From contig CM042012.1 in assembly GCA_023525715.1 (NCBI GenBank), positions 41,335,528 through 41,399,527 on the forward strand: a stretch of 64,000 bases of DNA. The letters run 5' to 3'. Shown one piece after another: positions 23,441-35,059 of this stretch. The notes below the pieces were generated by a model that worked only from the letters and a program-made list of their open reading frames with translations, was not told where the DNA came from and did not search any database. The DNA is from Cichorium intybus (Eukaryota > Streptophyta > Magnoliopsida > Asterales > Asteraceae). A program made the position numbers and the translations under genes. Each line of letters begins with the position of its first letter. Positions within the stretch are counted from its first letter, which is position 1.

Positions 23441-23601
23441 ATGTTACATGTTATCGAAGAAGCAATTCATGATATGTATCTTATTGACCGAACTGATGTA
23501 CTTTTGCAATGCAATGCAAATGTACGTTCACTACGTTGCATATTTCTGTATCATTGGCTTGTGTACAAAAAGGTTTTAGCCATGATGGAAAATGTGACGA
23601 T

Positions 23602-24240
23602 CTAGAAACTCCATAAGGACCCGTCAGCATAAAACTCAAAATTCTCCCCACAGTTGCCATACCCCACTGTCTGAGGTGGCGGTACCATCAGTGCTTCCGC
23701 CATACTGGCAAAAAAGCCCGGCATCTCGAAAATCTGTTCTTCATCCACGTAAGACTGAACAGTCTGAACTTCCGGCGACTCTTGTTTTTCCGATTCTTGT
23801 CTTTCCGAGTCTCTGAAAGCCTCTGCTGCTTCTGCGGCGGCCTTTTGTATATCCTGTATATTGCTAGACGTCGGCACCGGCAGCCGCCACACTGAGTCAG
23901 CAAAATTTAGACACGCTGATTGCCCCCTGAACGCCAACGCCGCCACGTCATGTGCCCTGGCTGCCATTTCAGCAGTTGGATGCGTCCCTAGCCACACCCT
24001 ATACTTGGTGTTGGGCTCTCTCACCTCACAAACCCACTTACCGTTATCCCTCATCCTCACTCCCCGGTAAACCGGGTGTCGAGTCTCCCTGAACTTCTTC
24101 CTTCCGGCTTTCTTCTTCGGGGTTTGTGATGCCAGCTTGACCTCTGTTTCAGCTGCTTGTGTTGATGAAGAGGATCCAAACGTATCGTTTTCTGATGACT
24201 GTGAATGATATGAGTTATGCGATTGGATAAATGCATCCAT
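23602..24240 (-). CDS. CBF/DREB1-type AP2/ERF transcription factor, gene A (212 aa)
   Basis: An intronless gene for a nuclear regulator that in this family binds the CRT/DRE element (core CCGAC) and activates cold and dehydration responses. The CBF signature upstream of the AP2 domain, PKKKAGRKKFRETRHP, is at residues 41-56. The AP2 domain runs from about 57 to 114 with V and E at domain positions 14 and 19, as in DREB proteins. The second signature is DSVWRL (115-120), a V variant of the usual DSAWR. The acidic C-terminus ends in LWSF, close to the conserved LWSY/F end. Length is normal for DREB1. A TATA box lies about 100 bp upstream. The closest relative is gene B at 50375-51010; differences cluster after the AP2 domain and at residues 78-80. 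Confidence 0.93.
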   Translation of the reverse strand: MDAFIQSHNSYHSQSSENDTFGSSSSTQAAETEVKLASQTPKKKAGRKKFRETRHPVYRGVRMRDNGKWVCEVREPNTKYRVWLGTHPTAEMAARAHDVAALAFRGQSACLNFADSVWRLPVPTSSNIQDIQKAAAEAAEAFRDSERQESEKQESPEVQTVQSYVDEEQIFEMPGFFASMAEALMVPPPQTVGYGNCGENFEFYADGSLWSF

Positions 24241-24338
24241 TGGTAGTTTGTGTTGGTAGCGGTTGCAAGTTATGATATGTCGGAAATTTTTGGAAGTTTT
24301 TACTTATGAGTGATTTTAAGCAACTGATAAATGGCAAC

Positions 24339-24347
24339 ATATATATA
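24339..24347 (-). promoter_or_regulatory. TATA box of DREB1 gene A
   Basis: CTATATATAT on the minus strand, about 100 bp upstream of the ATG. The same box and flanks are conserved at 51111-51118 upstream of gene B, together with the adjacent block containing 'ccacaccagacacgcc' on the plus strand. Confidence 0.7.
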
Positions 24348-24603
24348 GGCATTTTGGGGCGTGTCTGGTGTGGATAGAAAACTAGCTGGGTGCTTTTGTG
24401 TGATGTAGTAAAGTTACTAGAAGGAAGGAAACTGTACCTGTGACATTTTGCCATTTTTGTTTCACACGGGTATTTTAGTAAATTGTAAATTTCGTCCCTA
24501 AAGTATTGCCTCGTTTATGGATTTAACCCAATGGTTTCGATTGTTGCAAGTGAAGTAAAACATAGTCTACTATAACAATTAACAACCATGTCCAATTTGT
24601 ATT

Positions 24604-24609
24604 CACGTG
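24604..24609. promoter_or_regulatory. G-box CACGTG upstream of DREB1 gene A
   Basis: CACGTG about 365 bp upstream of the ATG, in a block conserved in copy B, where the base sequence is CATGTG (51340-51345). G-boxes are bound by bHLH and bZIP factors. Function here is inferred from sequence only. Confidence 0.4.
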
Positions 24610-24639
24610 AGTGGACTGCTATGTCCTTTTACATAATTT

Positions 24640-25275
24640 ATATTGTACAGTTTTTTTGTTTCTTGGAATTTTTATTGAAATAGAATTAGTATAACTCAAA
24701 AATGCATATAGATTTTTTAACAAATTAACAAACCAAAGACATAATAATATTCAAACCAACCAGATACAAATATTCATCCCGCAAACCAAAATGCATTTGC
24801 ACTAACGCAACACATAAACATAATTTATAATAGACTTATTAGAAGAAAATAAGAAATTTTTTAGTTTTATGCTAATTATTAACCGTATGAAACAATTAAT
24901 GAGATGGCAAGGTTGATGTATAGAGTCTATACATTCGAAAAAATATTATGTTTTGTTTGAACAATGTTTAAAGATAAACGGTGTACAAAACCAAAAAGTC
25001 CATCGGGGTTTGACACATGATGACAATTAACAGAGTATTATACGCCGTCTAAATTTGGACTTTATTGTCAAAGGAAAAAACTATTTTGGATACCAATGAA
25101 ACAATTAATACTATTGGTCAAACTTGCAAGTTAAGTAATACCACGAAGATGACATTTGTAATTTACGCTGTTTCATCGACGTGTTTTATAATCGACCCCA
25201 TTTAGTAACTTTTTACACAAAGCTATTTATGAAATTAATTACTTTTACCAATGGGTATATTTATCATTGAAATGT
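24640..25275. other. AT-rich upstream flank of DREB1 gene A, no gene seen
   Basis: This is collinear with 51380-52580 of copy B (for example 'tccatcggggttt' and 'acttgcaagttaagtaat'). There is no frame or RNA gene that I can support. Confidence 0.6.
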
Positions 25276-25315
25276 AGATTAAAATACTTTGGTAAACGTA
25301 AAAGTGTTAAACAGG

Positions 25316-25745
25316 ATGAGTTGAAAAGTTTTTTTATACAAATATGAGTCGGTTTGGGTTGATTTTTGGCTAAAATCAAATTCAAATGGGTAAAGTCGGT
25401 TTTTGGGGTGTGAAACTCATATCCGTTCGGTTTCTGATTGGTTCGGTTTTACCGGTTTTCGGTGCGGTTTATGGGTTTTCGGCTTTAAAACCGTGGGTTC
25501 ACGAGTTTTCGACTTTGAAACCGTGGTTTTGCAGGTTCAAACATACTGAAAGTATGCTGCTATAAAAACCCATTGAAATCATGGATTTAAAACCTTGTGT
25601 TTGTGGGTTCAAGCCTACTAAAAATATACTGCTATAAAGTATAAATGTGTTAATGAGTTCAAACCTAGTAAAATCGTGGGTTTGTGGGTTCAAACCCATA
25701 TCGTCGGTTTCGGTTTTAATGGGTCGTTTTTCATACAAAGTCGAA
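25316..25745. repeat. Degenerate CGGTTT/GGGTTT-rich simple sequence
   Basis: Irregular repeats of units such as cggttttcgg, ttttgggttc and gggttcaaacc on the plus strand. It has no coding sense and no clear unit length. Confidence 0.55.
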
Positions 25746-25789
25746 CTAAACCATAAATGTCGATTTTTCTCAAAAATTCAAGCCGACAC

Positions 25790-26795
25790 GTCACAATCGT
25801 TGACGCAGTCAAAATGAAAATAAAACCTTACTATCCACTAGATAGGGTAAGCAATGGTCCAACCAATGAGTTCATGATTGGCTTTTTGCGTCGATAAGAA
25901 ATCGTAATATAGTGTCACTCTATAGCAGGGGTATTACTAACACTCAAACTCAATTCAAAACTTAAAACCATAAATAACATCAAATGTAAGCATGAAACAC
26001 TATAGATCGAAACAACGCATAAACTAAAAATAGTTCTTTTATAAAAACTTAAATAACTGAACAATCGTTTCAAAACCTAACTAGCAATAGGATCTAAAAT
26101 TCAATCTCGACGGTCAGGGAAATTCTTAGATTCAGAATGCTCGTGACACGAGAGTTAATACAGAACCGAAATAACACGAAATACAGATAAATATAACCAA
26201 ACTATGAAGTGCAAACAGAAATAAGATGAATCCAAGCTAAAGAATCCAGAGTTCTCTCGATGGATAGCTTTTCCGCTCCTTGAAACCCAACCTAGAGACC
26301 TCGATTTATAGTTGCAAAATCGTGGGGTTCGTGCCGCTGACTATGGCTTTTTGCGTCGCGGGCATGCCTTATCCTCGATATCTCACACATTGAATTTTGA
26401 GTCAAACTTCAGATTACGTCGACCTAGAGACCTTTATTTATAGTTGCAAAATCGTGGGGTTCGCGCCGCTGACTATGGCTTTTCGCGTCGCGAGGATGTC
26501 TTATCCCCGATATCTCGCACTTTGAATTTTGAGTCAAACTTCAGATTATGTTTTTATCCATTGACTAAAGCCGCAAATACCTTTTCTCCGCGTCGCGAAC
26601 TTCTCTTGATCTTATCCCTTCGTTCTTCTCTTCATCTTTGTTCAATTTTCCACTTTGGACCGTGCATTTTGAGTGTTTTTCCTATACAAGCACTTACACA
26701 AAAAGCGAGCATAAATAGTCATTTTACAATTATAAACAACTAAAGCTGAGTCTAGTAACACGTAAAATATGCAATATAAAAGTGAGTTATAACAA
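25790..26795 (-). repeat. Diverged Athila-type LTR, minus orientation, with duplicated core promoter
   Basis: The reverse complement aligns with the LTR at 14067-15036: the distal end keeps the 'gtgacact' block and the 'tttgac..gcatgacgac' type end. Inside, a roughly 132-bp unit is tandemly duplicated (starting about 26291 and 26423). Each unit holds a minus-strand TATA-like box (about 26304-26311 and 26436-26443) and a pair of GC-rich motifs 22-23 bp apart (26329/26352 and 26461/26483). No internal element sequence lies beside it, so it is a solo LTR or fragment; ends are approximate. Confidence 0.6.
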
Positions 26796-26985
26796 AACCA
26801 CACTGTCATTTTTTCAATTTTCAGTCTTGGCTTTGTCGGTTTTCCAGTTTGGTTTTCCTCATCCCTAAAAAATTCATTTAGATGTTACATCCACTTCCTA
26901 AATATATGTTTATAGATCAAGCAACAAATTGCAAAATAATTTAAATAGAATGTAATTTGAATATCTGTCATTATTTATATATAAC

Positions 26986-27183
<198 letters not shown>

Positions 27184-27184
27184 C

Positions 27185-27764
27185 AAAGAGGAAATCAGAA
27201 ACGAAGCAAATTACAATTTCATTTGGTGCAATTTACTTGTCAATCAAATATTGGATCTATTGCATGGCAAAATCAGGGGTCACACAGATATTTTTAACGG
27301 TAAAAGTTAACACAATACCGAAAAATTTCTCAAAATTTATAGCAGGTCGGAAAGTTGGAAGGGTTGCACAAGCTGCTCCATACAAAGTACTAGGTCCGCC
27401 CCTAGATCCACTTTCCTTTTACTTGAACTATTAACAATTTCATAATTTTGATGAACCAAAACCCCTTTAACTACTATGAAATTCATAATTTCTAAGATGT
27501 ATTGTTATAAAATATAGTTGTCTAATTGTGAATTTGCCAATGCACTGGCTGTAGAAAGTTATTGTCATGATAACGAGTCATGTATCAAAATTTTGCATCA
27601 TTTTATTTTAAAACATCTAAAACGACATACAAAATATTCACAAACTGTATTGTTGATAGATAGGAATACACTCTTGATTTCGCTGATTTAATTTTTTGAC
27701 ATTTAACTAATTTTTGAATGCAATGATGTTCATGGATGGTTAACCTAAATCGTATTCTTTTTCA
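27185..27764. other. AT-rich unique-looking DNA between repeats, no gene seen
   Basis: No frame longer than a few dozen codons with protein-like composition and no RNA gene signature. Copy B of the duplication begins at its right edge. Confidence 0.5.
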
Positions 27765-28259
27765 TAAGGTTAACTAAAACCATCAGTTTATTAATTTTTA
27801 AATTTTAAAGCTTAACTGAAAACAATTAATTAACTTAACACGTTTTCGATTCACATATTTTCCCGGTTTTTCTATGTGGTAAACCTTTACCCGTATAATA
27901 CTAAAGAAATGTGTTTAGATGTGACATTTCATCACTGAGAGATATTGAGTTGATAGCAGCTACTACGAGGATCTGGAATCACAATCACAGATAAAGAAAC
28001 TACGTCAGTCGTTCCCTCAGGAGGAGGTCTTGGGAGGGCGCTCTGACGATCAAGTCAGTTTACTTGAGGAGGGAGACCGTGTGTAATGGGATTTTGAGGA
28101 AGTGATCTCTTTATATGAGGTGTATCAGGCCTTTTATAATAGTTTTGGTATAGGCCTCTCTTTTAGGGGACATGAGTTTCACCTTGGAAGAGGACAATGA
28201 TACTCATTAGAAAATCGCCTTCACTTCCTCAACCTCTTCTTTGATTTATTCTTTTAGGT

Positions 28260-28721
28260 GAAAGAGATTTGTCTTCCTGATATCCACCGTTCTCTTATCT
28301 ATCTCCAGTGAAAGCAATAAATTCAAACCATCCCATGAAGTGGCTCAGTTATAAACTTGAGGAACATCACCTTGTTGGCATCTAAATAGAACATCCCATG
28401 GACTTGCTCGATTATCAACTTGAAGGACACTAGATGCAGTCCAACTACAGAGTCTGTTGTTTATCTCTTTTGATCCCAATAGTAGAAGGTAACTATTAAC
28501 CACGGGGGTTGTTGAACTTATGGTCCTTCTTCCCTTAAGTGCTAATGATGAAGGTAATGGTTGTGTTGGCTCAACAGGTACCAAACCCAACTTTTGAACT
28601 TTCCAAACAACGATGCCAAGGCAATCCTCAATTCTTGAGCATAATTTCTCTTATGCTCATGTGCGACTATCATCATCAAACCACTTTGTGCATCCGTATT
28701 GAACTGGATTCATCACCAGAG
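28260..28721 (-). pseudogene. Unknown coiled-coil protein remnant, copy B, distal part
   Basis: The minus-strand frame around 28345-28590 ('GRRTISSTTPVVNSYLLLLG', 'DNRASPWDVLFRCQQGD') matches the copy A remnant. The chromovirus insertion at 28722 separates it from its upstream half at 36547-36920. No family is recognised. Confidence 0.4.
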
Positions 28722-30208
28722 TGTAACACCCGGTTTCTCAATCTTAGGACACACCAATAACTTAATCAAACACAAACAAGGTTATGGTGAAATTCCAAAA
28801 GATGAGTAACAAGTTTTACAAAGTTCTAGCAAAAGCATAGTTTATAGTTACAACTATATACAACAAGTATCTACATTGTTTTCACCAAAAACCAGGATAA
28901 CCAAAATGTTTTCAATATATCTAGAACAAGTCCAAAGTCCAAGGTCCATATTTATCCAGCTAACCCTCCGTGATGTGTTTTCCGTGACCTGCATTACCAG
29001 AACCTAACACAACAACAATAGCAAACAAATTATGAGCTTTGAAAGCTCAGTGAGTAACTATAAAATGACTTAATTATATATTCTATCTTTCCATTTCAAT
29101 GAATCTCAATTGAACAACTCAATCTTCAGTGTATCTCAAACACTGTTACTCTTTAATTCATTACTCAAATCGATCCAACAGGATATATTCTTTTATCTAC
29201 AATTATATCGCAATAATATGAAATTTTATCTAACAATAACTACTCACCTGAGGTTGACTCGGTACGTAGAACTCCAGAACCTCGCGTTTGATTCTGACTA
29301 GCCTTAGCTGTAACACAACAGCTAAATTTCAATACTCAATTCTCATTAGAATCTCATTCATAATTTATATCGACACAATCCAGAATTTAGCATCATATGG
29401 TGAAGTCATAATCAAACAATAACAATAACACTCTTGTTATAGTTCCTCACCTCACTCTTTTGACCTATTCAAATTTGCAAACACAATCAACAAGCATAAC
29501 ACTAATTCAAGCTTAAAATTAAACTCTTATAGACTTGCTATACTACTAATTTGACTTTAACATCATCGATTCATATGTGGACCATCGAGACCACAAGGAA
29601 TCACTCTAAATCAAAGTATCCAACGGTTGAAACAAAGTCAAATTCAAAGAGGATTACCTTTCAAACTCTAAGTACAAATCCCTAGCTTCAATTCGTGATT
29701 AATAGGCTTAAATCTCGACTTGGATGGCTTAGAAATCGATTTCTAGGGTTTAGAGAGGGTTTTGATTGAATCGGAAATGACCCAAATGAAGAAAAACCCG
29801 TATTTTAAAACACCCCTGATGCGCGACACGACCCGTGTAGGCTCACACGACCCGTGTGAGGCCTACAGCAAGCCATCCTGAAATGCACAGACCCACACGA
29901 CCCGTGTAGCCTCACACGACCCGTGTGAGACTCAAACTCGCCTCGGTAATTTTTGAACAAAACTTACACGACCCGTGTGAAGGTACACGACCCGTGTAGA
30001 CCTGAAAAAGGGTACTGTTTGGTTCTTGAGCCTTTCTACACGACCCGTGTGGCCTCACACGACCCGTGTAACTCTGATTTGACATTTTACAAGTCCAAAT
30101 TTCACTCAATTGGGTTTTTAACCATCCTAACTCATATAAGAATTTATTAAATCTTAACTATACTAAGATTAACACAAAATCTATGTAAATGAATAATATG
30201 ATATTACA
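28722..30208 (-). repeat. 3' LTR of chromovirus
   Basis: 1,487 bp, partner of 35060-36546. It contains four pairs of ACACGACCCGTGT at 29826-30069. Confidence 0.95.
29826..30069. promoter_or_regulatory. Array of eight ACACGACCCGTGT motifs in four 19-bp-spaced pairs (3' LTR)
   Basis: Copies start at 29826/29845, 29895/29914, 29966/29985 and 30038/30057. Within pairs the start-to-start distance is always 19 bp; pairs are 69-72 bp apart. Each copy is an imperfect palindrome (ACACG-ACC-CGTGT). On the element strand the array lies about 140-380 bp into the LTR, just upstream of a TTTTAAAATA stretch (29802-29811) that could serve as TATA. Confidence 0.85.
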
Positions 30209-30225
30209 AGTTCTTACCCCCTTCA
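30209..30225 (-). promoter_or_regulatory. Chromovirus polypurine tract
   Basis: On the minus strand GAAGGGGGTAAGAACT abuts the 3' LTR and overlaps the end of the ancestral polyprotein frame (TGA at 30223-30225). Confidence 0.75.
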
Positions 30226-30513
30226 AAAGATTCCGTCCTCAGAATCTCTTGTAAACAAGAAGGGATACTTTGATCGCATCTCCTCTTCAGCTTCCCAAGT
30301 GACATCTATTCTTCTATGATGTCGCCATTGTACTTTAACTATTACAATCTCTTTATTTCATAACTTCTTGATCTTTCTGTCTAGAATCTTCTCCGGTTGT
30401 TCTTGATATTGAAGTTTACGATCTAACTGAACTTCCTTTAAAGGAACTCGTGTCGACTCATCATGTAAGGTTTTACGAAGATGTGAAATATGAAATACAT
30501 TATGAATCCCCTA
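30223..30513 (-). pseudogene. Chromodomain tail of the chromovirus polyprotein, behind two stops
   Basis: The polyprotein frame ends at TAG 30511-30513, but the same frame beyond it reads 'GIHNVFHISHLRKTL', 'PEKILDRKIKKL', then TGA 30358-30360, then 'NKEIVIVKVQWRHHRR' and 'WEAEEEMRSKYPFLF', ending at TGA 30223. These are the integrase-tail and chromodomain sequences of Tekay/Del-type chromoviruses, whose chromodomain is thought to steer integration toward heterochromatin. Both stops could come from single C-to-T changes. Confidence 0.85.
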
Positions 30514-33500
30514 TAGTTCATCAGGAAGCTCTAGTTTATAAGCTACTGCTCCCACTCGTTGAATTACGTGGAAAGGCCCAATAAACCGTGGGCTTAGCTT
30601 GCCACGTTTACCAAAGCGAATAATTCCTTTCCAGGGAGACACTTTTAACATTACCATATCTCCAATTTGAAACTCCAATGGTTTTCTTCGTTTATCTGCA
30701 TATTGTTTTTGACGCTGCTGAGCAACTCTCATATGCTCGCGAATGCTTTTTATCTTTGCCTCAGTTTCTGTTATTATCTCGGGACCCGCTAGTGGCTTCT
30801 CTCCCGCTTCTGACCAACATGATGGTGTTCTACACATTGACCCATATAACGCCTCGAAGGGTGCCATTTGAATACTAGAATGATATGAATTATTATATGT
30901 AAATTCGGCTAAAGGTAGATGATCGTCCCAACTACCTCCAAAATCAATCACCGAAGCTCTAAGCATATCTTCTAACGTCTGAATAGTTCTCTCGGTCTGA
31001 CCATCAGTCTGCGGATGATAAGCCGTACTTATTAAGGCTTTAGTTCCCAAATGTTTTTGAAAAATTTGCCAAAAATGAGAAGTAAAACGACTGTCGCGAT
31101 CAGAGACTATAGAGGTAGGTACTTCGTGTCGTCTCATCACCTCCCTAAGATAGATATCTGCTAATTTGGACGCTTGGTAATCTTCTCGTATGGGTATAAA
31201 CTGTGCTGATTTAGTCAACCTATCAACAATTACCCATATTGAATCGAACCCTCGTGGAGTTCGAGGTAATTTGGTGATAAAGTCCATAGAAATCTCATCC
31301 CACTTTTTCATCGGTACAGGTAGTGGTTGAACTAACCCGTATGGTCTCTGATGATTTGCTTTGACTTGTAAACAAGTCAGACACTTCTCCACATATCTCC
31401 CAACATCACGTTTCATCCCCGGCCACCAGTAAAACGGCTTTAAACTTCTATACATTTTTGTACTACCTGGATGGATTGAATACCGTGTACAATGTGCATC
31501 TTCAAGTAACAGTTGTCTCGTTTCTCCGTGTCTTGGAACCCACACTCGTCCTTGAAAAGTCTTCACTCCTTGTGCATTTTCAACTAGCTTATCTATATAG
31601 CCAACCATTCTCTCACTCTTCATGTCATTGGCTTCTCTCTGGGCACGTTGAATCATTTCTGGCAATTTACTAACCACTCCCATTCGAGCTGAAATGACTC
31701 GAATAGGTGGTTCTTTTCGGCTTAACGCATCTGCCACTACATTTGCTTTACCAGGATGGTAAAGTATTTCACACTCATAATCTTTAAAAAAATCTATCCA
31801 TCTTCGTTGTCTCATATTCAACTCTTTTTTATCAAACAAATATTTTAAACTTTTATGATCTGAATATATCTGGAACTTCACACCATAAAGGTAATGTCGC
31901 CAGATTTTTAGTGCAAAAACAATGGTGGCTAACTCCAAATCGTGTACTGGATAAGTTTGTTCATGAGGCTTCAGCTGTCGAGACGAATACGCAATTACTC
32001 GCCCCCTTTGCATTAATACGCATCCAAGACCGACTTGTGAAGCATCGGTATAAAGGACAAAGTCTTCCACACCTTGAGGCAAAGCTAACACCGGAGCTTC
32101 GCATAACATCCGTCTCAGTTTTTCAAAAGCTTCTTGTTGTGTTTCAGCCCAGATAAACTTCTCTGTCTTTCTGGTCAGCTTTGTTAAGGGCAATGCAATA
32201 CTCGAAAATTTTTCAATAAATCGTCGGTAATAGCCAGCTAGTCCCAAAAAGCTCCGAACCTCAGTCGGATTTTTGGGTGGAGCCCAACTCATCACTGCTT
32301 CTATCTTGGCAGGGTCCACTTTAACTCCTTCTCTATTTATCACATGACCAAGAAACTGGATCTCTTGCATCCAAAACTCGCACTTCGAAAATTTTGCATA
32401 CAATTTTTCTTTACGAAGAAGATTTAAAATCAACTGTAAATGTTGCTTGTGCTCCTCCCAACTCTTAGAATAAATCAAAATATCGTCAATAAACACTATT
32501 ACGAACTTGTCTAAAAATTTATGACAAGCTCGATTCATCAGATCCATAAAAGCCGCCGGGGCATTCGTCAAACCGAACGGCATTACTAGAAACTCATAAT
32601 GACCGTATCGGGTACGAAATGCTGTCTTCGGGACGTCAGATTCTCTTACTCTTAGCTGGTGATATCCCGATCTCAAATCAATCTTCGAAAAGTACACCGC
32701 TCCCTCCAATTGATCGAACAAATCATCTATTCTCGGTAGGGGATAACGATTCTTCACAGTAATCTTGTTTAACTCGCGATAGTCTATGCACATACGCATA
32801 GAACCATCCTTCTTTCGAACAAACAGTATCGGCGCACCCCATGGAGACGAACTCGGACGAATAAAACCGCGATCTAAGAGTTCTTGTAATTGTTTCTTTA
32901 ACTCCTCCATCTCGGAAGGCGCCAACCGATAAGGTGCTCGAGCTATCGGTTTCGCTCCAGGAACTAAATCAATAATAAACTCCAATTGACGATTTGGTGG
33001 TAAGCCCGGAAGATCGTTTGGAAAAACATCAGCAAAATCTCTCACTATCTCAACATCCTTCACAGTGGGATGTTCGGCTTCAATTGGGGCAACATGTGCC
33101 ATAAATAAAAGAGCACCTCTTTCGGTATACCTTCGCGCTCTCGCAAAAGATACTACCGGAATATGTTGAAAACGGCGTTTGCCTCGTATTAACATCTGAG
33201 ACCCGCTCGGAGTTCTCACAGAAATAATCTTTCCGTGACAATCCATATTTGCCCTATTATTATCTAACCAATCCATTCCCACTATTACATCAAACGCACG
33301 AGTAGTCATTGGCTTCAAATCAATAAGGAAAGAAATCCCATTGATTTCAAGCCGACAATTTGTATATTGAGTATCTACTATCACATATCTCCCATCAGCA
33401 ATATCAACTATCAGACTCTCACTCATCTTAGACACTGGGACATTAATTCGGGTTGCAAAAGGTACAGATATAAAAGAAACTGATGCACCAGTATCAAACA

Positions 33501-34824
33501 CCATACGAGCTCGAAGAGAATTTAGGCTAAAGATACCTGTGATCACATCTGGTCGTTCTCTAGCCTCTTCCACAGTCATCTGAAAAGCTCGAGTTCTAAC
33601 GTTCCCACCGCCTCTATCTCGTCTATCACCTCGATTATCACCTCGTCTCGCCCTCGGAGTCTCGCGGCGTGAATCAGTTCTCGGTTTTGGACAATCTGGA
33701 CGAATATGACCGCTGTCTCCACAATTGAAACACACACGACTTTTCTCTATACAATCTCGAGCCATATGCCCTGTTTTTCCGCACTGATAACACATAAGAG
33801 ACGGGGTGCCCATATCACAATTTCCAGCATGTTTTCGACGACATTTTTCACACCACTTGCTCTCAGTCTTTCTTGGATCACCTCGATATTGATAACTCGG
33901 AACTGGCTGCTTTTGATAACTACCCTCGGGTTTTCCTTCCCATTTCCTCTTTTGGCCTCCGCTTCCTTGGTCCCCCTTCTTTTCATTATCTTGCCTCTGT
34001 AGCTCTTTTTCTCGAGATTTGGCTGCCTCGACAATTTGTTGATAAGTTGTAAAGATGGAACTCTGTAAGAATTCTCGTATCTGGGTTCTCAGTCCCCACA
34101 AATACCTATCAACCTTTCTTTCTTCCGTGTCAACCTGATGAGCAGCAAATCTGGCTTTCTCATTGAACTCTGTTGTATACTCTTGCACCGATCGTGTTCC
34201 CTGCTGTAATCTTAGAAAATCTTCCTCCAGACTTTTCATTGCAGTATTTGAGCAATACTCTTTCATAAATTTGATTTTAAACTCCTCCCACGTCGGTTCT
34301 GATTCCAACCCTTTCTCTATATTCAGATTTATATTCTCCCACCAAAATTGGGCATCTCTGTGAAGACAATTTGTAGCATACTCAACCTTGTCTTTTTCCA
34401 CACACTTACTCGTACGAAAAACTTTCTCAATATGGGTTAGCCAATTTCTTGCAACAACGGGATCATCAGTACCGAAGAAATCATTCGGTTTGCATTTGTG
34501 GAACGTCTCATAACTGCAACCTTTTGGTTCACTCGATCCTCCAGCCTCAGCATGTGTAATAATTGGCTCTCTCCGACCCTCCCCAACCACAGATGTGATA
34601 GGAGGTCGGTTTCGATCATCTCTAGTCACCTCCGTCTGAGGTCTTACTAAGGTAGGCAATAAATCTTTAACGGCTTTTGCTACCTCTGCAGCAATTAACT
34701 CTTGTAAGGTTGATGTCAACTCAGGCGGTCTCTCGCCTTCAGACTGGCGCCCCAGTCTAAAATCTTGTGATCCCGAATGCTCATCTCGGTGATCACCTCC
34801 CTCCTTTTCTTTTCCAGAACTCAT
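30514..34824 (-). CDS. Chromovirus gag-pol polyprotein, 1,437 aa, prematurely ended before the chromodomain
   Basis: Domains in order: gag capsid (about residues 105-270, 'AQFWWENINLNIEKG'), two CCHC knuckles 'CYQCGKTGHMARDC' (345-358) and 'CFNCGDSGHIRPDC' (365-378), protease with DTG at 444-446, reverse transcriptase with 'VFIDDILIYS' (FIDD at 778-781), RNase H ('LYTDASQVGLGCVLM'), then integrase with 'WWPGMKRDV' zinc-finger region, 'DFITKLPRTPRGFDSIWVIV' and 'YHPQTDGQTERTIQTLED' carrying D and E of the catalytic triad. The ATG at 34824 is about 220 bp from the primer site. Everything upstream of the TAG at 30511 is open, so gag, protease, reverse transcriptase and the integrase core could be made. 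Confidence 0.93.
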
Positions 34825-35044
34825 TTTATCTGAAAAGAAAATTTACTCATTTAGAAATCACCACCATAATACTCAATATGGTGTATATTCAACTCATTTA
34901 TATGTCACCATAATACTCAATATGGTTACATAATCAACTTGGTTCATACACCACGAAGGATAGCTACTCGGGACTCTTTGGGACTTTTCTTCCTCACTGG
35001 TTTAAGTCTAAACCCATCTCAAGGTTTAATTCTCTTAAACCAAG

Positions 35045-35056
35045 GCTCTGATACCA
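35045..35056 (-). promoter_or_regulatory. Chromovirus primer-binding site (Met-tRNA type)
   Basis: TGGTATCAGAGC on the minus strand, three bases from the 5' LTR end at 35060. Same primer type as the two Copia elements. Confidence 0.9.
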
Positions 35057-35059
35057 ACT

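Larger units (their letters stand above)
18885..25275. repeat. Segmental duplication, copy A (about 6.4 kb)
   Basis: From 'aaggttgactaaaacc' near 18886 to about 25275 the sequence is collinear with 27765-52580. Shared blocks in the same order: the open stretch at 19078, the minus-strand coiled-coil remnant, the PIF/Harbinger pseudogene, the 'accattgcattgccaaaa' block (21950 against 41674), the DREB1 gene and about 1 kb of its promoter side. Copy A lacks the chromovirus, solo LTR and CACTA found in copy B but has a SINE that B lacks. Confidence 0.85.

Noticed and set aside
23245..23472. 75-codon Gly/Trp-rich frame
   Set aside because: It overlaps the SINE body and its target duplication; codon content reflects the tRNA-derived sequence.
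25499..25738. 79-codon frame with repeated Gly-Leu-Asn-Pro-Gln-Thr units
   Set aside because: It translates the degenerate simple repeat at 25316-25745.
29110..29301. 63-codon frame present twice (also 35448-35639)
   Set aside because: It is inside the chromovirus LTRs and repeats only because the LTRs are copies; composition is not protein-like.
29826..30069. CRISPR-like array from the regularly spaced short repeats
   Set aside because: The repeats are 13-bp palindromes within plant LTRs with short, related spacers. There are no cas genes and the genome is eukaryotic.
30678..34363. Several plus-strand frames of 60-100 codons
   Set aside because: They are antisense shadows of the chromovirus polyprotein. 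Similar shadows across 4879-6573 and 45.7-47.8 kb were dropped for the same reason.
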